Shown piece after piece: positions 37,153 through 47,057 of a stretch of DNA of 64,000 bases. This DNA comes from Phoma sp. XZ068 (taxonomy: Eukaryota; Ascomycota; Dothideomycetes; Pleosporales; Didymellaceae), in contig ML240445.1 in the NCBI GenBank assembly GCA_004835665.1, positions 310,001 to 374,000 on the forward strand. Reading direction: 5' to 3'. The position numbers and the translations under genes are program-made. The notes beneath the pieces were generated by a model. That model had not been told where the DNA came from and ran no database searches. It saw only the letters and a program-made list of their open reading frames with translations. How positions within the stretch are numbered: position 1 is the first letter of the stretch; every line of letters starts with the position of its first letter.

Positions 37153-38534
37153 CTACAGCTTCGACGATCCCTGCGGCCGCTCCAGAGCCTTCGTCTTGCT
37201 CTTGAAGTTCTTAACCAACTGCCTCACGCCCAAATCGAGCATAACATCCTCACTGCCACCGGGAATACGAATACCAGGTACCTCGCGATAGATACGCTCG
37301 ACCAGCTCTCCCTGCCCACTCTTCGTATACCCATTCCCACCAAACAGCAACTGCGCCGTCTGCGCACACTCATTCAGCACAATGCCGCTCTGGGCCTTGA
37401 CCATGGCCGTCAACCCGCCCAATTCTATGTCTGCAGTCGCCTTCGGCAGCTTCGTCATCTGATACACGAATTGCTCGACCCACGCCCACTGGCTTTCCAG
37501 CAGGGCTCCCGCCTTCGCAAGACGGTGCCGCACAACGGGCTGGTCGATGAGAGGCTTCCCGAATGCCTCGCGCTTGAGCACGTATTCCATTGCTGCGCCG
37601 AGGGCGACCCTCGCCTGCCGCGTTGCCCCGATGGCGATGGTGAGCCGCTCGTGGTTGAAATTGGTCATGATGTATTTCATGCCCAGTCCTTCTTCGCCGA
37701 TGAGGTTCTCCACGGGGACCTTGACGTCGTCGAGTTCGATGAAGGTTGTTCCTGCGCTGACTTGTCCGCCGACTTTCAGCCTGCGCATGTTCACGCCGGG
37801 GTTGTTCTTGAGGGGAACGACGAGCATGGAGAGGCCGTTGGGTCCTGGGCCGCCTGTGCGGACGGCCATGGAGGAGTATTCGGACCAGATGCCGTTTGTG
37901 ATCCATTTCTTTGTGCCGTTGACGATGTAGTGTTTCCCGTCTGGGGTCTTGACGGCCGTGGTCGTGATGTTGGCTACGTCGGAGCCGGCTTCGGGCTCGG
38001 TGATGGCGATGCAGGTGCGTTTGCGGCCGGTGAGGAGCTCGGGGAGGAAGCGCTCTTGTAGCTGCTTGTTGCCGTACTTGATGATGGGGGGTACGCCGAA
38101 GGCCATGCCGGTTGTGAGACTGCCGCCGGGGCCGGCGAGACCGGTGCGCGCCATCTGGTGTGCGAGTTAGCGATGGGTTTACCATGTGGGAAGGGGAGTG
38201 GTACCTCATCGGCGTAGATCATGGTGTGGATGTAGTCCCATTCCTCGACCTTTACGACGCCGAGGATGTCGTGGATGCCGAGCCGCTTCAACCATTCGAC
38301 TGGGAGTGGGGCTGGCAGAGTAGGCAGCAGCATGCCCGCTTTCGCGAACGTTTCAAAGACATGAGGAGGTACCGTCTCTGCCGTGTCCCACTCGAGGCCC
38401 TTCTCAAGCAAGTGCTTATCCACGAACTCGCGGCATGCCTTTTGCCAGCGAAGATGCGTCTCCTGGTAGTATGGCGACGGGAGGCCAGTGATGTATCCGG
38501 GCTCGGAGAAGGGAACGTAGGCAGTGGACGACAT
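37153..38534 (-). CDS. acyl-CoA dehydrogenase with peroxisomal signal SKL
   Basis: Transcript-order exons 38534-38205 and 38154-37153 give 443 aa with a 50-nt intron. The fold is that of a flavin acyl-CoA dehydrogenase: FAD/substrate motif CIAITEPEAGSDVANI, KKWITNG, the C-terminal helix domain with REAFGKPL, and QLLFGGNGYTKSG. The usual medium-chain catalytic Glu position reads IPGGSEDV, with Gly instead. A Glu is found at residue 279 (FNHERLTIAIG), the position used by isovaleryl- and long-chain-type enzymes. The protein ends in SSKL, a consensus PTS1. It should therefore act in peroxisomal (or glyoxysomal) beta-oxidation or branched acyl-CoA turnover, not in mitochondria; no N-terminal presequence is evident. 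The substrate is unknown. Confidence 0.9.
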
Positions 38535-39448
38535 GGTGATGTGCTGGGTATCTGACGTGGAGCTACATCGTGGTGGTGTTGGGTGGTTATATAAAGCACC
38601 CCGGCTGTGGAAGTGGAGGCGCGGAGAACCAAAATCTGGGGAAGAATGGACCGAGGTTTACCGGACACTGAGTCGCGACCTTTCAACACGACGTGATCAG
38701 CCTTTACAAAGAACTACGGTATCGCGGCTTGCAGTGCTTTCAGACGAAGCTTATTATATTACTTGCGGTGTTCTTTGAAGTTTTCTTTGGAAATGTTGCT
38801 CGCTGTGTAGAATTGAGTCTCGTGTATTGTATGGCTACTTTCGGTAACTCACAAAATCACATGGAAACCCAATCCCAGCTGCTGGCCAAATACTTACAGT
38901 TCTTACAAGGGTTTTTCTGGGGGGATTGGGAGTACAAGGAGCCGATCGCTTTATCAAAGAACCATAGAACCTTCTGCTAAGCTAATTCAGTCTGATATAC
39001 ATTCCGGCCGTATGAGAGGAGACAACTCTGCATGCTGCACAACTACCTAATTCGTCAAGCACCCCGCGATGTGTAAGTATTACGTTGTATACAACACATC
39101 AAGTAAGAAAAGCATATTCTATGATCGGAGGAGATCATCGTGTTTCCAATCGGCTCAGGCAAACCCCTTGTATGTAGCCACTCTGCTCGGGTGCATATCG
39201 CAGCCCTCAAATCGACTGACTCCCGGAGTCGAGTCGTCCCAAAGCGCTTTCGGTATTTGCTTAGACACAACCAACTGGTACCCATAATCGTGTTCGCTGA
39301 GTTCTCTCCAACCCAAAGAAGGCTCGTTGTAGAATAGCTCAGTGCTGTTGAAACGTTCGCCAGACATTGACTACTGATATTTCGGTGGGTGTCTTTGGGA
39401 TGTCTGATATGAGTTGCGCTGGCCGCGCTGTGAAATGCAACAGTACAA
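38535..39448. other. intergenic region
   Basis: 914 bp between two minus-strand genes. No supportable gene: open frames are under 85 codons and shadow each other. Holds the acyl-CoA dehydrogenase promoter and the 3' end of the next gene. Confidence 0.4.
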
Positions 39449-41076
39449 TCAAGATATTCTGCTTTGCTCCACTTGCGCTTGGAGATTCTTTACAGTCGAC
39501 CGAGTATGGTACCCAGTGTCTGTCTCAATATCCTTGAGAACGTTCCATACTCGCGCTTTCTGAGATACAGTCTGGATGTGCTTGGCAGCTATGGCATCAC
39601 GTCAGCACGGTGAACTACATATGCGTACCATGTTCCAGCTTACCATAGTAAAGACCATGTGTCGAAAACACCTTCACAGCCGCCGGGAAATCGGAGATGG
39701 TGATGTTCGTGGTCCGCATCGCTTGGTCCTGGATCAAGGGAATATAGCTCTCATCTTGCAGAACCGGCTCGGCATAGAGCAAAATGTGGGCAATGTGATA
39801 CCAAAAGGCTGCTGCAGCCGCTGCTGTGACGGTAAAGTAGATTTTGCGGAAACCATCATCGTCCGCATCCCCGTACGGGATTCCAATGAAGCACTCGGAT
39901 AGACCTGCACGCCAGGCCTCCAGCTCCTGTAGAAATGCCTCTCGTGCGGGCCTACTGATATCTTTCCCTCCCGCTGGGCCGAACACAAGATTAATGATCC
40001 TGGCCAGGATCCACATCAAATGGTTTCCAAGCACGTCTTCTCGCTCCTCGCCCTCCTGCCAGGACACGCCCCATTCCGATGGGTCCAATACGAGCGGCCG
40101 TTCGTTTGACAACGCTACAGCGATCTCGTGGCGGCAGTAGATCCAGAAGTTGGCGCGGTCAGTGCCGGTTGATTGTGCTGTGATACCGTGCGACTTGATC
40201 AGCATGGTTAGGCCAAGAAAGTGGCGCCTGTAGTCTTCAGACCTTATGGCACCATGTACTTCATAGCTCAGTAGGAGCATACTGCCGGTCATGGCAGTCT
40301 CGCAGAATGGTACTTCAAGTGCATCGATGAGCAGCCGTAGAGCTTGGCCATAGTGCCGTACCGCAACTAACTTCCAGGAGGCATTCAGTGTTTTGTTTGA
40401 GAGTGCAAGGTGATTAGCCGTGAATGCACAGACGCAGTGGAAGAGAAGTGGTGAGGCGAGTGCGAGTGGTGGAACCTTGAGTTGGTAGGTGGCAGTGTGA
40501 TCGAACAAATCCATCCAAGTGGCAACGGTCTTGACATAAGTCTGGAGGAGAAAGGCACCTTCGGAGCTGATTGATTTCCTCTCTTTTGAAGCGCTGCTGT
40601 TAACCGTCGTGGGTGGAGATATTGTGGCTGCTGTTCCTGGGTCAACGTCTGGGGGTGTGAATTCCATCAACTGATCAAGGCCATCCAGATGCGATCTGAA
40701 TATGTCCAGTGTTGAGCTCGGTGCTTCCTGATACGGATCCGGGTTCTCATTTTGATGGTGTTGTGGTTCCTGTATAGACCGGTCTTGCACAGGAATTTTG
40801 CGATCAACCTTCCATGCATTATCACTTTGTTCACAATCAAGGTCCAGACGTGCACAGTTGCCACAAATGGGTCTCTTCTCGTCACAGCGCGTGTGTCGGC
40901 GTTTACATGTATCACTATAGCGGTCAGTCGACAAAGCTGAGCCCCGGCCTGGAGTTTGGCATACCATCCTGAGTCATCAGTATATGGTATACAAATAGAC
41001 ACCCTCCTCGTCACTTACCTGTTCTTCTTCTTGGGCCTCCCCTCCGTTTCCTTTTTGGCGGTGGCACAGCCGCCAT
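39449..41076 (-). CDS. Zn2Cys6 transcription factor with a 4-nt microexon
   Basis: Transcript-order exons 41076-41019, 40968-40965, 40914-39644 and 39588-39449 give 490 aa. The first exon encodes a basic tail ending RRRT. A 4-nt exon (GATG) supplies two bases of Gly20 and two of Cys21. The third exon completes CDTCKRRHTRCDEKRPICGNCARL (more than one motif; ligands C21, C24, C31, C38, C41, C48; CX2CX6CX6CX2CX6C). Both flanking introns are exactly 50 nt with GT...AG and CTGAY branch sites. The body is the fungal-specific transcription factor region common to sterol-uptake/aflatoxin-type activators, with no further DNA-binding motif. A final exon restores AKHIQTVSQKARVWNVLKDIE, a familiar C-terminal block. 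It is divergent from the dihydroorotate dehydrogenase-like gene; target unknown. Confidence 0.83.
40965..40968 (-). other. predicted 4-nt microexon
   Basis: Transcript-strand context is ACTCAG|GATG|GTATGCC. Without these four bases the frame shifts and the first zinc ligand is lost. With them, the canonical TGCDTCKRRHTRCDE arises. The two 50-nt introns fit the local intron length precisely. Confidence 0.75.
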
Positions 41077-41503
41077 CTCAGCATGAACAATTTGTTTTGT
41101 GACTAGTGTGGAGTTGAATGGTTCGAAGTCCGGGTCTACGGTGACAAAGCGAAAGTGGTCAAGTGGCGGTCCCGCTGACGACGCGCCATCTTATACATAG
41201 GCAACGTATAAATACCAGTCCTAACATCGTGTTACGGTCAATACTGAAACCTAACTATAAGAAAAAGAATTTGTTTGGATTAGATGAGATTCCAGCTTCT
41301 AAGAGGTTGCGTGGTGGCTTGCCAATGTTGAAGGTGGACAACACCTTATCAGCCCCACCTTCAGTGTATCGCGGGGTAGCTCCGTCGGATGTGAGCTCGA
41401 CAACGTGACTTTCTGTGCTTCAAATCCATACTTGTCAGTCAGGAGTTACTGGTCAGCATCTGGCAAGCAAGGTGCGGCTTCTGCACTTCCATACTCACCA
41501 CCA
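41077..41503. promoter_or_regulatory. divergent promoter region, regulator / DHODH-like gene
   Basis: 427 bp between divergent starts. A TATAAATA match lies at 41207-41214. The frame of the downstream enzyme is open back to at least 41405 without an ATG. No palindromic CGG pair was confidently assigned. Confidence 0.4.
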
Positions 41504-42604
41504 ATGGCACCCCTTACGATCACACCACCTTTGCTGAACTCCGCAAACCCGTGGTGTACAACACTTGAACAACTCCAAGAATTGTATAACTCTACCTATA
41601 CTGGAGCTATTACAACACGAACATCCCTGATCGATGGCTTTCCACACGATCCAGCGGTTCACCAATTTGCCTTTTACAACCCTACAAGCCATGCTGCATC
41701 GGCTCCCAATGTCGACCAAGCAGGCAAGCCCGATGACACAGGGAGCTTGAATACATTGGGGTACAGCCCGATACTTCTAGAAGAATACCTTGGTTTCATC
41801 AAGACAATCAGTCAAGGACTTCCGTCCCATCCAGAAGGGGAAAGGGAGCACTTCAAGCCTGTCATTGTCTCTGTGACAGGCTCTGTGGAGGAAGTAGTTG
41901 CCTGCTACAAAGCCATCACATCGTGTCAACGAGATGTGCGAATGGTGCTTGCAATGGAGATCAATCTCTCGTGTCCAAACATACCGGGCAAGCCGCCGCC
42001 AGCCTATGACTCTGCCGCTCTGTTGACTTATCTTAACGCACTAAAGCTCGAGATCAATCGCCAGATATCAGCGGATGGCACATCAGCACATCCACATGCG
42101 GGCCATACGCATGTACCTGTTGGCATCAAAACACCTCCCTACACATACCAGGATCAGTACAATGGTCTGATCAAGGCCTTGAAAGATTCGGCGCTTGCTG
42201 AGCCAGAACACCTCCCTTGTCCTATTACATTCATCACCTCCTGTAACACACTTGGGTCCTCACTCCTTTTAACACCGCAGCTCGAGAATTCCTCGGATGG
42301 ACATTCACATGAAGTGTATCATCGCGCCCTAGAGTCCGCAACGGGGACGGGCATAGGAGGACTCGCCGGCGCCCCACTGCATCCTCTTGCACTCGGGAAT
42401 GTGTATACCATCAAGGGGCTACTTTTTCAGTACAAAGAGTTGGAGTATATCCAGATTATTGGCGTGGGCGGTGTCGAGGATGCGGCTGGATACAAGAGGA
42501 TGCGTGCAGTTGGTGCGGCGGCGGTCGGGGTGGGCACGGCGCTTGGAAGGAAGGGCGTAAACATCTTTGAGGAGATTGGAAGAGGTTTGGACGCATCCAA
42601 ATAG
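41504..42604 (+). CDS. class 1A dihydroorotate dehydrogenase-like flavoenzyme
   Basis: A single exon encodes 366 aa. It is a cytosolic class-1A type: TITPPLLNSANPWCTT at the start, GAITTRTS, NPTSH, the catalytic loop EINLSCPNIPGKP with C157 (class 1 uses Cys where class 2 uses Ser), VGIKTPPYTY, ITSCNTLG, and the FMN-phosphate motif IIGVGGVEDAAGYKRMRAVGA (abbreviated). There is no mitochondrial presequence or membrane helix. Class-1A enzymes use fumarate, as yeast Ura1 does. Most filamentous fungi rely on a mitochondrial class-2 enzyme for pyrimidine synthesis, so this is either an extra paralogue with another role or an alternative route. Insertions near residues 195-215 (His/Gly-rich) are unusual. 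The first ATG was taken as the start because it begins the conserved N-terminus. Confidence 0.85.
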   Translation: MAPLTITPPLLNSANPWCTTLEQLQELYNSTYTGAITTRTSLIDGFPHDPAVHQFAFYNPTSHAASAPNVDQAGKPDDTGSLNTLGYSPILLEEYLGFIKTISQGLPSHPEGEREHFKPVIVSVTGSVEEVVACYKAITSCQRDVRMVLAMEINLSCPNIPGKPPPAYDSAALLTYLNALKLEINRQISADGTSAHPHAGHTHVPVGIKTPPYTYQDQYNGLIKALKDSALAEPEHLPCPITFITSCNTLGSSLLLTPQLENSSDGHSHEVYHRALESATGTGIGGLAGAPLHPLALGNVYTIKGLLFQYKELEYIQIIGVGGVEDAAGYKRMRAVGAAAVGVGTALGRKGVNIFEEIGRGLDASK

Positions 42605-43288
42605 CAGCTTTCAGATAGCTCTTCTTTCAAGTGCGTTGGTACATTACGCTTTCTGGACAATCGAGGATAGACAATGTGGTCTAGTCTGGACGTGCGATAT
42701 TGTAAGTTTAGCTCAAGGGATGCGTTCACCATTCTTTATGCTGTGAGGTCTGATACCAGGGACAGCCTAGTTTCACATTGGCAGGATATCAAAATCTCGG
42801 TGTAGAATGGAGGGGTTGGGAACTTGGATATCATTGGGATCAACGGCTGGGGTGAGGTTTTAATCGCCGGTCAGCGCCGGGCCAAACATCAAACCACGTT
42901 GAAACCTCCGAGATGTCACTACGCTTAGAAGAAGTTTTCACAAACTCAACAAAGTGTCCTTCGGAACATGAGATTGAAGCCTATGGTTGTAAGCATACTC
43001 CAGCGAGTGCTCAAAGCCACGACGCTTCGGTGTGATTTAGGGCCAAGCCAACAATGTACTCAGTGCATAGACTAGCAGTGTCTTCAATGAGCTATGCTAG
43101 CACGGTCGTGCATGGAAGGGTCTTCTTGAGAACCAATCACAACTGCCGCGAGGGCGGTGTGAGCGGCAAAAAATGTGGCAGCGCGGGGCAACCCGCTCCC
43201 AGCATTGAAAAACCTCGTTGTCCCGCAGCTCTCATCCCACCCATCCTCTCTCTCTCCTCCTCACTTCACCCTCACAACACACATCAAC
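42605..43288. other. intergenic region and SAH1 promoter
   Basis: 684 bp with no gene. The last 60 bases are a CT-rich run followed by a CA-rich leader (CACAACACACATCAAC before the ATG), typical of very highly expressed fungal genes. Confidence 0.5.
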
Positions 43289-44804
43289 ATGTCTGCCCCC
43301 GCCCACAAGTTCAAGGTTGCCGATATCTCGCTGGCCGCTTTCGGTCGCCGGTATGCTATCCCTCAGCCCCCACATACATGAAGAACGGTTGCTAACATCA
43401 GGACAGAGAGATCGAGCTCGCCGAGAATGAGATGCCCGGTCTCATGGAGACCCGCAGGAAGTACGCTGGCGACCAGCCCCTGAAGGGTGCCCGCATTGCA
43501 GGATGTCTTCACATGAGTATGTTGTCCCTGCCTTTTTGAGCACGTTCCTCCCTTTCTGGAATAGAAAGTCCGACGACTGCTCGAGCCACCTTTGAATCAA
43601 GCTGAGCTTTGCTAACTCCTTCCCAGCCATCCAGACCGCCGTCCTCATCGAGACCCTCACATCCCTCGGTGCCGAGCTCACCTGGACTTCCTGCAACATC
43701 TTCTCCACCCAGGATCACGCCGCCGCTGCCATCGCCGCTGCTGGTGTCCCCGTCTTCGCCTGGAAGGGCGAGACCGAGGAGGAGTACGAGTGGTGCCTCG
43801 AGCAGCAGCTTACTGCCTTCAAGGATGGCAAGTCCCTCAACTTGATCCTCGACGACGGTGGTGACCTCACTGCCCTTGTCCACAAGAAGTACCCTGAGAT
43901 GCTCAAGGACTGCTATGGTGTCTCCGAGGAGACCACCACTGGTGTTCACCACCTCTACCGCATGCTCAAGGGCAAGGGTCTCCTCGTCCCCGCCATCAAC
44001 GTCAACGACTCCGTCACCAAGTCCAAGTTTGACAACCTTTACGGCTGCCGTGAGTCCCTTATCGATGGTATCAAGCGTGCCACCGATGTCATGATCGCTG
44101 GTAAGGTCGCCGTCGTCGCCGGTTTCGGTGATGTCGGTAAGGGTTGCGCTCAGGCTCTCCACTCCATGGGTGCCCGCGTCCTCGTTACTGAGATTGACCC
44201 CATCAACGCCCTCCAGGCTGCCGTCTCCGGCTTCCAGGTCACCACCATGGAGAAGGCTGCTCCTCAGGGTCAGATCTTCGTCACCACCACTGGTTGCCGT
44301 GACATCCTTACTGGAGCTCACTTCGAGCAGATGCCCAACGACGCCATTGTCTGCAACATCGGTCACTTCGATATCGAAATCGACGTTGCTTGGCTCAAGA
44401 CGAACGCTCAGTCGGTCACCAGCATCAAGCCCCAGGTTGACCGCTTCCTCATGAAGAACGGCCGCCACATCATCCTCCTTGCTGAGGGCCGTCTCGTCAA
44501 CTTGGGATGCGCCACTGGCCACTCTTCCTTCGTCATGTCCTGCTCTTTCACCAACCAGGTCCTTGCCCAGATCATGCTGTACAAGGCTGCCGATGAGGAG
44601 TTTGGCAACAAGTACATCGAGTTCGGCAAGACCGGCAAGCTCGACGTCGGTGTCTACGTTCTCCCCAAGATCCTCGACGAGCAGGTCGCCCTTCTCCACC
44701 TTGCCCACGTCAACGCTGAGCTCTCCAAGCTCACCGAGGTCCAGGCCGAGTACCTCAGCCTTCCTGTCGAGGGTCCCTTCAAGGCGGACATCTACCGCTA
44801 CTAG
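43289..44804 (+). CDS. SAH1: S-adenosylhomocysteine hydrolase
   Basis: Exons 43289-43350, 43407-43516 and 43627-44804 give 449 aa, the normal length. The enzyme splits S-adenosylhomocysteine into adenosine and homocysteine, relieving product inhibition of all methyltransferases. Visible landmarks: CLHMTIQTAVLIETL, STQDHAAAA, the catalytic block around LNLILDDGGDLT, the NAD-binding GFGDVGKGCAQ, and a C-terminus ending KADIYRY. Codon use is strongly biased toward C-ending codons, as expected for an abundant protein, and this bias also creates a long antisense open frame. Introns are 56 and 110 nt, both in the first eighth of the gene. Confidence 0.97.
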
Positions 44805-47057
44805 ATTTCTTTCTAATTTGCTTCGTTTGAGTTTGCGCAGTTTCAACACGACGTTATGAACTGGGATGATACCACTTGGAAAAAGTTCTTTGTCTTCAAC
44901 GGCATAGCATTTCAAGAGTCAGGGACTCTTTGGTCGTTCAAAAGGCGTTGTTTGCATATCATCTCTTGACCCTTCAACCACGGTCAATCATAGAGGTGAT
45001 ACACTGTACGAGTGCGATATGGGATAAGACAGTGCGTCTCCACACGCAATCAATAAGTAGTAATGGCGCAGCGGCATGAGCCGCTGTTCTGAATGAGGAG
45101 ATCTAGTCAGCCTTCACCGGCTTGATGACAACAATACTGAGTTCCTACCTGGGTGATGCATGGTTCCTGCCTCACATCTTATCGATGTACTTAATATTGT
45201 CTGCAAGCCTCATCACAATCCTCCGCAACACAGCATGCCCATCGACGCACACGATGCTGTCCTCAGCTAGTTTGGCAGCATTGACGTGTCCATGTCACAA
45301 ACAAGCCTCACTTACTTCTACAACAGCTGCCGTACCCATCAATCCTTACAGTCAGCCGTTGCACAACCTCCCTCCGCAGACGTCTATACGTCTTGTCTTA
45401 ACTTCACGCTTACATTGAGCGGCTACCTTGCATCATGCACGCCCCCACAGCCTCCCATTGTCTCAATTATTCAGACGAGCTGAGGATAACCCAGCGCATA
45501 TCTCCCTTGCAGCAGCTTTCACGCCACCGATCCGCGCCGTCTCGCCTGTCTCACTTGCGGGTCCGCATCACCTCTGAAGATCCTTCGCCGCGCGTGGCAC
45601 CACGGCGCCTGCGGTGCGAGTGTTGAGCCAGGCGAGATACATGAGGCCCAGCGAGGTTCGTACGTCCATGCATGGGGGCAGGGTCAAGGGCTGGTGGGCG
45701 TGCAGTGCTTTCCTGGTCCCTGGGTGGCTGGGGATCTGAAACCTGCACCGCAGGGTGTCTGGCGCCGGGGAAGAAAATGGGATCTTCGTACCTGCAGCGA
45801 CTGACGGCGCGGCAGGAGCTGCTGGGTGGGTCTGGGTAAGTGTACAGTGCTGTGTAGTATTGCAGATGGGGATGTGGGTCGTAGGTTGCCCGTGTTGTGA
45901 TGAAAGTGGTACGATGGGATCTCTGGAATTGTCGAGTTCGAATCGAGAGGCTGGACTGGATGGACTGTGTCGTCGTCAAAGCTAGGAGGATAGCTGAACA
46001 TCAATATGTCAACGCACCTAAGCATCAAGCTGCACCTGTCTAAACGGTCTGCTGTATGTCGAAGATCTCGATATCTCATGCAGCCCACAACGAAACAGTG
46101 GATCTTGTACGACAACAACAGATCCTGAACAACAATTGACATATCGTCCCTTGCCGAACATCCAAACATCCGGACGCTCACATCGTCACTGGCCTGCCAT
46201 CCCATCAAAGCGCCGTACAGTGGATCTGCGTAACTCGACGATGGAGTGACAACGAGATGCGGATCAAGACAGGAGGTTCCGCCCCACCAGTCTGCCGAGT
46301 GACGTTGATCTGCTGTAACTTCACTAGAGAACCTTCTTGCTAGCGGTGGCAGCTGCATGCATAGGCACCGCGGACCGCTGCATTTGCAGGTGTCAGTCGG
46401 AGTTTCTATTTTCTCACTCCAACACCAACAAGGATGATGCATGTTGAGGACCTCAGCATCGGTGATGCAGGACGGTACCATCTGGAATGCAGAGAGTTCG
46501 GCGGCTGCGGAAGGACTACTGCAGTGAAGCAAGGCGGCGTTTCGATAGCGGGTTGAGGGAATAGCCGTTGCATGTGTGGATTTCGAGCCGAATGGAGGTG
46601 GGTATCCGGGTATGCAAGATCAAGGGGCCGGTACTATTGTGTCCAAACCTTAACGGCGACGACTTCGGTCCAGAAAAGCTATTGTCGATACGAACGGTAC
46701 GAGCGAGAAATTTAATCATGGTTCAAGATTATTAGAATACATACATCCGGGAACTGTATATCGCAATTGCTAAGCAAGCATATGTACTGTGCTACTAACA
46801 CCTGAGGTAAACAACATGTAAACCTTATGCCAACGCTCGCTATGGATGACTTACTTCTGCATTCTTTAGCAATGGACGATGCAGAGAGGTATCAGAACAG
46901 TAAAGACGAGACAGAGCCGCTAATTATGCCCCTCGAATGGAACCCACAAAGCCGGTCGTGCTTTTCCGGTGAAGGTGGCGCGGCAAACATGTCGAACAAA
47001 AGTGCAGAGGAAGGAAACGTCGCTGGGGAGAACAAATGAGACGGTTATGGTGGTCGA
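44805..47057. other. 2.2-kb intergenic region with an unassigned open frame
   Basis: Between two convergent genes. A minus-strand frame at 45684-46532 (282 codons, Cys- and His-rich in its first 60 residues, proline/arginine-rich at its end) and a 70-codon plus frame at 46827-47039 are the only notable ones. Neither shows a family I recognise nor convincing splice structure, so I do not call them genes. Confidence 0.4.

Noticed and set aside
36964..38061. 365-codon plus-strand frame opposite the acyl-CoA dehydrogenase
   Set aside because: Complement of a clear dehydrogenase gene; His/Leu-rich nonsense translation.
41405..41503. N-terminal extension of the dihydroorotate dehydrogenase from a GTG codon
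   Set aside because: No ATG in the extension and the conserved protein begins at the ATG at 41504; a non-AUG start is possible but unsupported.
43509..44915. 468-codon open frame antisense to SAH1
   Set aside because: It mirrors the highly codon-biased SAH1 exons. C-ending codons remove stops on the opposite strand, and the translation has no family resemblance.
45900..45960. GTTCGAATC, a tRNA B-box-like word
   Set aside because: No A box at proper distance and no cloverleaf can be drawn; similar words near 1474 and 1660 failed the same test.
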